Source of the DNA: Diplonema japonicum
Lineage: Eukaryota; Euglenozoa; Diplonemea; Diplonemida; Diplonemidae
DNA: 64,000 nt
Reading direction: 5' to 3'
NCBI GenBank assembly: GCA_964019335.1
Contig: OZ025648.1
Span: 434,001-498,000, forward strand
Part shown: in pieces, positions 23,098 through 33,214 of the stretch
How positions within the stretch are numbered: the stretch's first letter is position 1
How the letters are laid out: every line of letters begins with the position of its first letter
Notes under the pieces: model-generated
Database searches by the model: none
Told to the model about the DNA's origin: nothing
Seen by the model: only the letters and a program-made list of their open reading frames with translations
Made by a program: the position numbers and the translations under genes

Positions 23098-26000
23098 TCA
23101 GTTCATAGTATCCTTCTGTGGTTGCTCCGCCTCGGTTTCTTTCTTCGTCATCTCCACATCGCGAACGTCCTGGGCCTCCCTGTCAGTTCGGAGACATTTG
23201 ATGAACTTTGCCAAGAACGGACGGAAGCTGAGGAACTCGTTTTCAGGCCCGATCAAAGACATGATTGGGAGGAAGAACAACATAGAGAATACATACGAAA
23301 ACACAATTGTCAGAAGGAAAAAAACACCGAACTTGTAAAAAAACTGAACCCAAGTACAGAAAAGGATCAACGCAGCACCGATGGATGTCGCAGCACCACC
23401 AAGCACCGTGGGGCCCATATCAGAAACAACTTCATAAACACGCTTCTGACGTTCAGTGGGCCCATTGTCACCGTTGACAGAATTCTTATCGCTGAAGCTT
23501 TCCAAGGTGTCGACGGAAACATGGTTATAATGCACCGCAAAGTGCACAACATAATCAACAGACAGCCCGACAAGGATGGTAATGGCTACAGACTCGATCA
23601 TCCCAAGCTCCCACCCGAGAAGCTCCACCATTCCCAACACGTACCCGACCACTCCAAGGAGCTCCAACAACACCAGAAATCCAATCAACACATTGAAGCA
23701 AGCCAGTGTAACGATGCCTGTGGCAAGACCTAATGACACCAACGTTCCGTTGATAGCACCCTTCACCAACAGGTACTGGGTGTGCATCCACACCCACACA
23801 TCGGAAGCGTGCACCCATCTGTCTTTTAAGGGGTATGCGTCGGGGTAGATGTTCTTCACCCATGAAGGCGTCCCTGCGTTGATATCCCCCAGCCAGCTGT
23901 CCCAGTCGTCGTGCCAGTCGACAATGTCACCGTAGGCGTTGCCCCACTGCTTCAGCGTGGTGTTGTACTCCATGAAGATCGCCTTGATTCCCGTTGGTTG
24001 TGTCTTGTCCGTCCCGAACTCGTAAAGTACTTTGTCGTAAAAGACCTCGTGGGGTTTGTACACGTGGTTCCTGCTCTGCTTCAGGTGCTGTTCGCTTGTG
24101 AAGTTCCACATCGTCGCCACAAGCTGGTTCGGTTCCACCGGGAAAGCATCGCCCTTGTCCTCCACCCACTCCTTGAATCCCCTCATGAAACAGTTCTGGT
24201 CGTTGATGCCAAGCAGCTGCCTCTGCAGGTACCACGCGGGGTCCTTCGATTTTGTGAAGGTTTGGTCGCAGAACTCGATGAAGAACCTCTGGAACTCCTT
24301 GGACGTCAGGTCCTGTTGTTTGGTCGCATGGTCGGAGTACACAGGCTGCCCGATGTCGTCGGAGTCATACTTGTCAGTCCCGCTCCTGTCGATGGGGTCG
24401 TGGTTGAGGCCGATGATGACTTGGACCTTCCACGCGAACTCCTGGTCGTTAGTCAGGAAGTCGTTGTGTGACGCGTCCATGTACCTCTGGATGGGGTGCC
24501 AGTCCGGCAGCCACTGCTCGTTCTTTGTGGTGGGGTGGAGCTGCACTGCCCTCGAGATCATGAACCCCAGAATTGCCACAAGTATGATCGCCGGGACGAA
24601 CCTCACACCGGGCTTTGCACCAATCCCACTTGTCCCCGACAGGAACGGTGCCACCAGAGTTGTCATGAAGTTGTCCGCCGATTCTGACAGGCCTAGTTGA
24701 ACCTTCCTTTCCTTAGCCGCTCTGAAGGCGTTCATTGATCCGCAGAACACCAACAGGCCGACAACGATGATGGACGCCCACCGCAGGTACGTCGTGCTCG
24801 ATGTGTCGTGGTCCGCCTGAAGCATGATGAACCCGATGAAGTAGACCACCACAGCGACCACCAGCAGCACCAGCCCCACGATCCTCCTCCGCTTGAACTC
24901 AACGTCGTTCGCGAGGATTTCATCTATTTCTGCAGGCGACAGGTTAGGCTTTGGGCGTGGGCTCTTCTGCGGGCTCTTCGGGATATCTGTAGGGTCGTCC
25001 TTGGTTTCAGGCTTCGCAAGCTCGAAGGTCTTCATGTCGGGCGAGTGGTCCAGCAGGTCGCCTAGCACCCTCCTGGCGTTCTCGAGGGTTTCGTAAGTCC
25101 TCGGTTCTGTGAGCTGCGTCCTGCAGCACCCGATTGGCTCTGCATCCACATCGTAACCGTCGGGTGTGTGCGGTGTCTCCTCGTCCTCGATGGTCCCGGG
25201 AGCAAAGCACGTGCAGCAGTTGCACCACTTCCCCATCATCTGGTTCCCACAGCAGCAGCAACCGAGGGTGTTCTCGTAGTTCCTGTGGTAGATTACAACA
25301 GCGCAGGCGAAGAAGGTCATGACGAGGAGGTAGTCGAAGAAGACGAGAATGGCCGCGAAAAGACCGAAGAGCCCGATTTCCAAAAGCGGTGAAGTCATGG
25401 TCGCGATGAAGGCGGCCATCGTCGTCATCGACGTGATCCCCATCGCCGTCCCTGCGATCTTCCATGCATGCGCCATCCTCCCCTTCAGGTACGTGCAGTT
25501 GTCCGCACGCGGCTTCACATTCGCCTGCACCCAGTTGTCCATGAACACGAAGATGTCGTCCGCCCCAATGGCGAGGACAATGTACAGGGTCAGACCCGAC
25601 AGCCCGTAGAACGCTTTCACTTGGAAGAGAACTCGGTACACAAAGTACCCCATAGGGAAGGGCATGATCACTTGGATCATCCCAAGCGTTGCGAGGAAGA
25701 AGGACCCGGTGTGGATCTGCAGGTACAGGTACACGAACATGAAACTGACGATGGCGAGCAGGGCGTCGCGCATGATAATGTCGAGGAACTTCTTGAACAA
25801 GATGCCGTCTGCCACGTACAGCACATCGACAGGGCCCGACACGTCGTCGTAGTGGTCGTCAAAGATGTCAGCGAAGCGATCACCGAAGTCCTCCGCCTGG
25901 TCCTGGTTGATGGTCGCCCCGGGGGTGTCGGACACCTCGTGGTACTGGTCGGGAGCACACGCCAGCAGCTCCTTATTGTAACCCGCGTACGGCGTCCACA

Positions 26001-27105
26001 CGCAACCCTTCGTCGCTGCAGAAGTCCCATTGCACGTGTCGGGAGTGGTACGTTCTTGACAAGGGGGTTTGATGTCCTTCGGGTTCATCCTTTCAATGGG
26101 ACCACCGAATCTAACAGAGCTCCTCAAGCTCCCTGTGTAATACCTCTCCGGGCTGGTGGCAGGGATATCGACACGGTCGAAGTTCTTGTCAAAGAACTGC
26201 GACATCCATGAATACTGAGGCTGGCTGCGCAGCCTGGCTAGAACCCTGACATAGGCATCGATTTCCTTCTGGTTAGGCTCCTTACCGCCGTTTTCATAAA
26301 CCTGCGCCTTTTCAGCGTAAGTGGTAGTGGGGTCGTAAAGGTCTGTGTAATAGACAAGAACACCTTCATTAACACACAGGTCGTACTGTGTGTCAACGTT
26401 GCAGAGAATGTTGCGGCTTGGTGTCGTGGAATTATCGGTGAGGGCGATGGCGAAGTTCCAGATAAGCCATGTGAAGGAGTTTGTCTGGGGGGAGCAAATG
26501 ATCATGCTGCCGTCCTGTATGAGGGATTTATTCGTCACGTCCCAGGAAGAACGGTACCAGTGGCAGTCACTGCCAGGGCATGCAGAACCCGCTTTGAGCC
26601 ATGTGGTGGGGCAGTTGTGCACGAACTCCTCGTGATTCATCATGAGGTTCTCCTCGCTGCGAATAAACTTTAGCTTTTCAAGCTCTAAGACATTCGGACC
26701 ACCTTCATAAATGAAGGAGAAAGCGTTCATCGCCACAGAACGAAGAAGCTGGCGGGGAGCATCAGGATTGTCAAGGCCGTTGGGCTGCGCCGAGATCTGC
26801 TCATCCATTCGTTCAAAAGCGTTCGCCCTATCCGTGCGTGTGTCATCGCGATCCTGCAGCTCACCGTCGGACAGTTTAAACCCCACAATACCAAACCCTA
26901 TGAAGGTTAGAACGACGAACATGACACCGCAAAACCCAAGCAGCTTACCGGGATGGTCCACAATTAAATTCGTCACCTTCAACTCCAAATCTTTAATCTC
27001 CTTATCTGACATCCCGCTTGACACATGACGGTGGCGGGTCTTTGGGCTCCGAAGAACAGGCGGCGTCACCGGACGCTCGCCTTGCGCCCCGGCCTCTTGC
27101 ATCAT
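23098..27105 (-). CDS. Dispatched/Patched-like RND-superfamily membrane protein 2
   Basis: The protein has 1,335 residues, ATG 27105 (a second ATG follows at once) to TGA 23098, uninterrupted. It has the same layout as its neighbour: short head, TM1 at ~53-75, Cys-containing extracellular domain, TM bundle with GADDIFVFMDNW, Cys-rich CCCCG...CNCC segment, TM pair, second extracellular domain, and C-terminal bundle with GLSVDYVVHF. The extracellular domains are well diverged from copy 1, while the two TM cores are nearly identical in DNA. This points to divergence for ligand binding with homogenised transport machinery. An extra acidic linker near the C-terminal bundle contains 'DTLESFSDKNSVNGDNG'. 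Family role as for copy 1; substrate unknown. Confidence 0.9.
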   Translation of the reverse strand: MMQEAGAQGERPVTPPVLRSPKTRHRHVSSGMSDKEIKDLELKVTNLIVDHPGKLLGFCGVMFVVLTFIGFGIVGFKLSDGELQDRDDTRTDRANAFERMDEQISAQPNGLDNPDAPRQLLRSVAMNAFSFIYEGGPNVLELEKLKFIRSEENLMMNHEEFVHNCPTTWLKAGSACPGSDCHWYRSSWDVTNKSLIQDGSMIICSPQTNSFTWLIWNFAIALTDNSTTPSRNILCNVDTQYDLCVNEGVLVYYTDLYDPTTTYAEKAQVYENGGKEPNQKEIDAYVRVLARLRSQPQYSWMSQFFDKNFDRVDIPATSPERYYTGSLRSSVRFGGPIERMNPKDIKPPCQERTTPDTCNGTSAATKGCVWTPYAGYNKELLACAPDQYHEVSDTPGATINQDQAEDFGDRFADIFDDHYDDVSGPVDVLYVADGILFKKFLDIIMRDALLAIVSFMFVYLYLQIHTGSFFLATLGMIQVIMPFPMGYFVYRVLFQVKAFYGLSGLTLYIVLAIGADDIFVFMDNWVQANVKPRADNCTYLKGRMAHAWKIAGTAMGITSMTTMAAFIATMTSPLLEIGLFGLFAAILVFFDYLLVMTFFACAVVIYHRNYENTLGCCCCGNQMMGKWCNCCTCFAPGTIEDEETPHTPDGYDVDAEPIGCCRTQLTEPRTYETLENARRVLGDLLDHSPDMKTFELAKPETKDDPTDIPKSPQKSPRPKPNLSPAEIDEILANDVEFKRRRIVGLVLLVVAVVVYFIGFIMLQADHDTSSTTYLRWASIIVVGLLVFCGSMNAFRAAKERKVQLGLSESADNFMTTLVAPFLSGTSGIGAKPGVRFVPAIILVAILGFMISRAVQLHPTTKNEQWLPDWHPIQRYMDASHNDFLTNDQEFAWKVQVIIGLNHDPIDRSGTDKYDSDDIGQPVYSDHATKQQDLTSKEFQRFFIEFCDQTFTKSKDPAWYLQRQLLGINDQNCFMRGFKEWVEDKGDAFPVEPNQLVATMWNFTSEQHLKQSRNHVYKPHEVFYDKVLYEFGTDKTQPTGIKAIFMEYNTTLKQWGNAYGDIVDWHDDWDSWLGDINAGTPSWVKNIYPDAYPLKDRWVHASDVWVWMHTQYLLVKGAINGTLVSLGLATGIVTLACFNVLIGFLVLLELLGVVGYVLGMVELLGWELGMIESVAITILVGLSVDYVVHFAVHYNHVSVDTLESFSDKNSVNGDNGPTERQKRVYEVVSDMGPTVLGGAATSIGAALILFCTWVQFFYKFGVFFLLTIVFSYVFSMLFFLPIMSLIGPENEFLSFRPFLAKFIKCLRTDREAQDVRDVEMTKKETEAEQPQKDTMN
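25206..25749 (-). repeat. Gene-conversion tract, partner copy
   Basis: Partner of 18928-19471. The identity begins abruptly at AGCACGTGCAGCAG on the plus strand and ends at the ATGAAACTGAC block. Confidence 0.9.
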
Positions 27106-27215
27106 CTTTTTGTTTTTTTCTTTCCCTTTTTTTTTCTCTCCTCAATAAAACATGATATAGAAAAAATAAACACACACTATATTTTTTTTTCTTTTTTTTT
27201 TTTTTCCTCCCCTTA

Positions 27216-28352
27216 TTATTTAGTAGCACGCTTCAGCGCGTACTGTAGGAAGTGGTAGTTGTGCTCGGGGTTGAGGATGACCTGGCGTCTTGATTTGAAA
27301 AGCCATTCGGCGTAGTATTGGATGGCATTGTTCTCCATGTCAGATCGCTCGCAGGCCTCAAACACTTTTTCTATGTAGAAATCGTTGAAGTTTCGAAGGA
27401 TGAGCATGGCGGAGGCGATCTCAGGTTCATCGATGCAACCCATGAGGAACTCAGCGAGCTGCTGGTGGGGAACCGAGGCCACATCACGTTCGAGGAAGAG
27501 GAACTTGTTCCAAAGCTCAATGCCCCGCAGTGCTTCTAGTTCTCGGCCATAACACGCCAGAGCTATTGCATAAGTTTGTGTTTTGATGAACTTTCCCACA
27601 CCGGGGTTGAACAGCGCATCTTCCATAAACTCGATCGATTTAGAATAATTTTTCGATCTATACCCACACAACACAGCTTTTTCCAGTAGGGTTGTGTCTA
27701 GGCTCAGGCCAAGCCCGCCTTTTTCGGTGCTATCGTTGATTTCCCCGTAGACAAGTTGGCATCCATCTATGTCGCGGTGCTCTGCAAGGGTGTCTAGTAC
27801 GTAGAAACCTGCTCGGTGGAGGCAGTCCTTGTTGAATAATCCCGCTTCGAAGCCCTTTTTGACGCCTTCCCAGCGTTCCAGTGCTATCGATGGTCCTGAC
27901 TCGTGGTTTCGGTGCCTCGTGATATCTTTCAAAATGGGTCGCAGGGCAACCATTTCCGGCGTGAGGGTGAAATTTCCGTCGTACGTCGCGTGGTGTTCCC
28001 CAGGGAAGGACGTTCTGGGTTGTTTTGGCCGCCATATGTCGGCTACCTGTGAGGGGTTGGAGGAAAAAAAAAAAAAAAAAAAAATCACAGACATGGTGCC
28101 AATATGGGACGTTTGTCGGGCCGTCATAGGTGAAGGGCCGTTGACTTGCGGGGGCCGCACCTGTCCCGAATTGTGCGCCTGCGTTACCCCTCCTGGTTGT
28201 TATTAGGTTGGATTGATTTTTTTTTTCTTCTTTTTTTTGTCTACACACCCTGCCTTCCTGAACCCTGGTACATCCTCATTCGGGTCTGATGAATAGTGCA
28301 AAGGCTGGATGAGCACAGTGCAGAGGTTTTGTGATGTTTTTCTTAGTGCCAT
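27216..28352 (-). CDS. Probable mitochondrial alpha-helical-repeat protein, three exons
   Basis: Exon 1 is 28247-28352 (ATG 28352). Its product starts with a basic, amphipathic stretch rich in Arg/Ser/Leu, like a mitochondrial presequence. Exon 2 is about 28089-28178. Exon 3 ends at TAA 27216. Intron 1 (28179-28246) starts GTGTAG and ends ACGCAG. Intron 2 starts GTGATT at 28088. Two acceptors are possible: TAG with exon 3 from 28042, or CAG with exon 3 from 28046. Each gives a consistent frame with a different exon 1 donor (28247 or 28245), so exon 2 is read in one of two phases. The phase-1 path gives an aromatic-rich exon 2 and seems more natural. The total is roughly 345 residues. The main body is helical, with TPR/PPR-like spacing (pairs of A-Y-Y/L helices). 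No specific family was recognised; organellar RNA metabolism or mitoribosome association is a guess. Confidence 0.65.
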
Positions 28353-29409
28353 TTTTTTTTTTTTTTTTTTTTTCTTCTTGTACTTTCTTCTCTCTTCCTC
28401 CTCCCTCCCCGCCTCTGGAAAAAAAAAGGTGTTGTTCGAAGGTCGAGGGAAATTAACTTTCGAATAAAATATATATAAAAAAAAAAAGAAGAAAAATACG
28501 GTCCGGGAGTTCGGAGGACAAAAGTAAAGAAAATAAAATAAAAAAAAAAGGGGGAAAGAAAAGAATTTTTTTTTTCGAGAGAGAGAGAGGGAGAGAGGAG
28601 GGAAGCAAAAAGATAAAATAAAAAATAACGAGAGAAGAATAAGAATATCAGAACTAGCAAATTTCTTTTTTTTTTTTTTTAAAAGGAGCTCCACGAAAAA
28701 ACTGAAAAAGTTATTTTTTTTTTTTTCCCCAGAATTTTGTGGAGCCAACGGAGGCTTTTTTTTTTTGTGATGCAGGGGGCAAAAAAAAAAAAAAAAAAGA
28801 AAAGAAAAGGGGGATAACGAGAACGACAAGTACGTAGGCAACGGAGAGAACAAAAAAAAAAAGAAGGGGTAAAAAAGAGAACAAAAAAAAGGAAACAAAT
28901 ATTTAAAACGGAGGGGAAACTTAAGAAAGGAGAGAAATAAGTAGCACAACATGGCACACCTGTCTCTTCATCCATTTTTTTCACCACTCCTTTAGTATTC
29001 TTGTTTCCCCTTTTGTCTCATATACCCCCCCCTTTTTTTCTCAAACTGAAAACCGCAGAACACGCACCTCTCTGTCCCCCCACCCCTTTCTTTTTTTTCC
29101 CTTTAGAATACCCCCTTAATTTTAACTTTTTTTTTCTTTTTTTTTTCTCTACACACTTATTCTGCTTTCAGTAATAATAAAAAAAAAAATGGGTGGGGTG
29201 GAGGGGGAGAATGAGAAGAAGATAAAGAAAAAAAAATATAACGAAGATTTGTTTGTAGCCTCAAGCAGTTAACGCCTGGAAAAGAAAAAGAAAAGGGGGG
29301 AGGGGGGAAAAAAATCACGCGGGAGAACTTTTTTTTTTTTTTCCGATGTGGGAGAGTGTGGCAAAAAAAAAAAAAAGAAAAAAAGAAAAAAAAAACAATC
29401 TCCATCCTC
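28353..29409. other. Intergenic, extremely homopolymer-rich
   Basis: Repeated A- and T-runs of 8-22 nt lie at about 28353-28375, 28660-28680, 28783-28800 and 29330-29342, with AG-rich stretches. Apparent long readings here are Phe/Lys low-complexity artefacts. No gene seen. Confidence 0.7.
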
Positions 29410-30928
29410 TTACTGCGAGTCCTTCTTCTCCTTAAGCGCCTGGAGTTCCTCCTTAGCGGCCTCAAGAGCCTTCTCCGCGTCAGTGACTTTCTTCTCAGCA
29501 TCGGCAATGTCAGTCTCGGTGATAAGCTTGGCAGACGACATCTTAAGGGTAGCAGTGGAAGCCTCAGCCTCAACAGTCCCTTCCCAGTAAGGCCTCATGT
29601 TGGTAAGTTTAGGCTCGGCGTTCTCCCCCTTGAAGTAGTCGGCAGCGGTCATGGAAGGGGTGGAAGAGAAGGTAGGGGGGTACACGTCTTCCTGGAACTC
29701 AGTAGCGGCAGTCTTCCTGGGGAGCTTGAAGCTGATAGGGATGCATGCGGTGGTCTCAAGTTTCATCACCCTAGACACCTCACAGGACTTAATGTCAAGA
29801 GCAGTCTTGGGCACCAAGCACAGACCCTTCGCCGGAGTGGACGAAGAGAAGCAGTCCAGTTCCGTGATGGGAGTAGACTCGTTCCAAAGCTCGTAGTACC
29901 TAATGTTGCCGTCACCCTTGCCACCCACGTACAGCATGTTGGTGTCCTCATCCACGAAGGGCATCAGCACACCGCTCTGGGAGTCGATGTCCTCCACGTG
30001 AAGGGGTGTTGCCATGTTGTTCACATCCCACACCATCATCTGCCTCTCGTGCTTCTTGCTGAATCCGGTCGTCACGATCTGGTTCCTCCTCTTCGCCCAC
30101 ACGGACCTCTGGGTCTTGGTGCCCTCGTGCCCCGGTACCTCCTGCACCACGTTGCCCGTCCTGGGGTCAATGATCCTCACCTTTTTGTCCTTCGACGTGG
30201 TGTTGATCAAGCTACCGTCGAGGTTCCAGTTCACAGAGCTGATCTGGTCAGTGTGGCATGTAATCGTACCCCTCTCTCCGTTCTCAATATCCCTGTTTTT
30301 TTTTTTTTTTTTTCTTTTCTGAAATGTTCTTTTTTGAATAGTATATACCAAAGCTTAACGGTGTGGTCCATGGCGGCAGTTGCAAGCACATGCTCGGCAC
30401 TGGGATGCCAGGAGAGAATGCCCACCTTCTTCCCGTGTCCCTGGTGCGTCACCATGGGATCGGTCATGTCCTCTGTAAGACCGCCCTCAGGGAGGTTCCA
30501 AACCTTAATGGTGCAGTCCTCACTCCCCGTAACGAGGAGGTTCTGGTGGTAGGGATGGAACTTCCAGTCGATGATCTGACCCTTGTGGCCTAGGGAAAAT
30601 TGACAATTAGAAAAAAAAAAAAAAAAAAGGAAAAGAAAAAAAAAAGAACATACCGCAGATGTTGGGCGGGTTAGGGGCGCTCTTCTCCGGTTTATCCAGC
30701 GGCTTCACGACAAGCTTGCCAGCACCAGCACCAGCCCAGCAGAAGGCCATGAACTTGGTGTTGCAAGCAATTAGGTCAGAGCAGTCCCAGATCAAGTTGT
30801 TCACCTAAAGGAAGTTTAAAAAAAAAGGGGGGGAGGACACATGCCTTCAAGTCTCGGAATGTCTTCTCGCTTTTTTGAGGGGTGGCATTGGTGTGCCTGT
30901 ACTTCGATACCTTTGCCAGCCTCGACAT
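29410..30928 (-). CDS. Coronin (actin-binding WD40 protein)
   Basis: Four exons, 30845-30928, 30654-30804, 30349-30589 and 29410-30292, give 452 residues, typical for a short coronin. Introns: 30805-30844 (40 nt, GCATGT...TTAG, a GC-AG intron), 30590-30653 (GTATGT...CTAG) and 30293-30348 (GTATAT...ACAG). Joined exons give the coronin N-terminal signature (SKYRHTNATPQKSEKTF), a seven-blade WD40 propeller and the conserved coronin extension ('PKTALDIKSCEV', 'FQEDVYPPT...ADYF'). A C-terminal heptad coiled coil (about residues 415-450) should mediate oligomerisation. Coronins bind F-actin and regulate Arp2/3 and cofilin. The expected invariant blocks are all present. Confidence 0.96.
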
Positions 30929-30954
30929 TTTTAGTTGTTACTTTTCTTTAGTGT

Positions 30955-30973
30955 CTGTTGGGAAGGGGTGGGT
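30955..30973 (-). promoter_or_regulatory. Putative spliced-leader acceptor for coronin
   Basis: On minus, a C-rich pyrimidine tract (CACCCACCCCTTCCC, 30959-30973) is followed by AACAG. The AG is at 30955-30956, 27 nt before the ATG at 30928. This is the layout of trans-splice acceptors in euglenozoans. Inference only. Confidence 0.45.
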
Positions 30974-30983
30974 GATTCATTGA

Positions 30984-31413
30984 TTGGTCTCGAAAGCGAA
31001 AAAAAAAAGCTCAAAAAAGAGGGAAAATTATAAGGAATAAAATAAAAAAAAAAGGGAGGGGTCGGGAGAACGACGGGCATAGGCCCTGAAAAAAGAAGGG
31101 AAAAAATGGTGGTTTTGTAGGGTGTTTCGTTTTTACCTTTTTTTTTTTTAGAGGGGAAGGGGGAGAAAAGATAACTAAAAATTAAAAAACCGCAAAGCCC
31201 CCCCCCCCCCACCCCATTTAACAATTTCTTTCTTTTTTTTTCTTTTGAAACCAAAAACTAAAAGTGTTAAAAAAACCAAAGATGGGGGGGGGGGGGGGGG
31301 AGAAACTACCTCCAGTGAAACCAATAATTTACTCTTGAATAAAAAAGAAAAACCATAAAAAAAAAAGGAAAGGGTGTGATGGAAAAAAAAAAAAAAAAAA
31401 AAAAAAAAAACGT
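30984..31413. other. Intergenic between coronin and STI1
   Basis: The region contains poly-G/C runs (31200-31210, 31284-31300) and a 29-nt A-run just after the STI1 stop (31382-31410). No gene seen. Confidence 0.65.
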
Positions 31414-31625
31414 TTATCCAATAATACCCGCAGCAACCAGCTTATCAATGTTGCCCATGACCTTGGGGGAATTGCGGTAGTTATCGATGTTTCGTGGGTT
31501 CTCACTAAGTTCTCTGAGAACCTGCTGCATATAGGTATCCGAGAGAATAGCCTGAATTTCGGGGTCAGCCATCGCACGCTGCTGACGCTCAGCATCGGGG
31601 GCCTCTCTGCCACCGGTGGATTGCT

Positions 31626-31662
<37 letters not shown>

Positions 31663-33153
31663 CTTTTCCCTTCAAACCTGAACTTTCATAATAGTCCTCT
31701 GCTTACCGTTCTTGCACTCCTCGTTCTCCGGGTCAAGGTTAAGCCCCTTGTTATACTCCACCATCGCCTTGTGGTACTCCTTCCTGAAAAAGTAAATGTG
31801 ACCCAGCCTCACAACCGCCTTCACAAAGGTCGGCTCAATCTCAAGACACTTCTTGCAATCCTTCTCCGCATCATCATAAGCCCCCATCTTCATGTAGGCG
31901 GCACCTCTGTTGCTGTAGACAGCGTGTGCCTTAGGGTTACGCTTCACAGCTTCCGAGTACAGGTCGATGGCTTCCTTGTACTGCTGGGCTTTGAATTTTT
32001 CGTTACCTTCGAGTCGTGCGGCTTCGCATTTCTCCTCAGAGAAGTAGGCGGCATCAGCAGCCTTCTTAGCTTCGGCTTCGCACTTGTTTCTCTGGGTTGA
32101 TATTTTCATGTAAAAAAAAAAAATTTTTTTTTTTTGTGATACCTTGGTCAAAGTGTCCGCTGACCTGTGTTCCAGAAGAGAAGCGTTGAACCACTTGATG
32201 GCGTTGGTGTAGTCTCCTTGCTTCTGGTAGCATGTGCCCTTCCTTGTCAACGCCTTGGCCATGTCCTTGAAGTCTGCCATGACCTCTCTCCCCTTCTCCA
32301 CCGCCTTGTCGCATTGTTCCTGGCACTTCTCGTACTCCTTCTGCTCCAGGTACACCGCCGCAATGTTGTTCATGTACACGATGTTGTCCTTCTCTGTGTC
32401 GAGGGCCTTCTCGTAGAAGGTGATAGCCTCGGCGAAGCGTTTGGCCTTGTAGTGCGTGTTGCCTTCGGCTTTGAACTCCTCGGCTTTTTTGTGGACTGTT
32501 TGTTTTTCAAGCTCTTCGGGGGTGAGCTCTTTTACAGGCTCGGGTGCTTTTTTCGCGGCGGGTGTGGGCTTGGGTGCTTCAACATCGTCCTCCGACCCAG
32601 CAGGACGTGTGACGGCCTTGAGCAAGGTTGTCATACGCTCGTCTGAAAGATATTGGTTAATGAGGGAGTGATCATTGATGACAGAGGACAGGATTTTAAT
32701 GAATTCACTGTCATTTCGAAGGGCGACAAGCTCCGGGGCGGGGCTTTGCATGAGCGCGATAAGAAGCTGAGACGTGAAAACCTGTCCAAGGGGGTGGGGG
32801 TCCTTTGCTGCCATTGCCATCTTTAGCCCGTTTGCCAGTGCAACGTTCTCCTTGTCATAGGTGAGACCCTTCTGATAGGCCTCCACGGCTTCACCGTACT
32901 TCTTCATTCCATGAAGGGACGCACCCAGCCTTGCGTAACCCTTTGCCCAGTCGGGCTTTATTTCCACACACTTTCTGGCGTCCTCGAAAGCCTCCTGCCA
33001 GTCGAACAGGCTGGCGTGGCACGCGCTTCTGTTACTGTAGAGCACGTGGTTGCCCTTGTCCACTTCGATGCCGCTTGTGAAGTACATGATGGCGTCTTTG
33101 AAGTTCTTCGCCTGGAAGGCGGCGTTGCCCTTTGCTTTGTGTTCGTCAGACAT
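31414..33153 (-). CDS. STI1: STI1/HOP, HSP70-HSP90 organising co-chaperone
   Basis: Exons are 32143-33153 (ATG 33153), 31678-32091 and 31414-31623 (TAA), giving 544 residues against about 540-590 in other eukaryotes. Intron 1 (32092-32142, 51 nt, GTATCA...CCAG) has no stop and keeps frame. Intron 2 (31624-31677, 54 nt, GTTTGA...ACAG) is mostly a T-run on plus. The domain order is complete: TPR1 (~1-115), DP1 (~125-190), an Ala/Pro/Lys linker, TPR2A (~240-345), TPR2B (~350-475) and DP2 (~485-544, 'RRAMADPE' type helix). The TPR clamps should bind the EEVD tails of HSP70 and HSP90 and pass clients between them in the cytosol. Confidence 0.96.
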
Positions 33154-33181
33154 TTTCTTTTTTTTTTTTAAATTCCTTCTC

Positions 33182-33214
33182 CTTGTTTGTGTTGTAAAGG
33201 AAAAGGAGGGGGGG
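33182..33214 (-). promoter_or_regulatory. Putative spliced-leader acceptor for STI1
   Basis: On minus, CCCCCCCTCCTTTTCCTTT (about 33196-33214) is followed by the first AG at 33182-33183 (ACAAG). This leaves a purine-rich leader of about 28 nt before the ATG. Inference from layout. Confidence 0.45.

Noticed and set aside
28203-28952. Phe-rich minus reading of about 250 codons
   Set aside because: It is generated by homopolymer runs; only its last ~35 codons (from ATG 28352) behave like a real exon.
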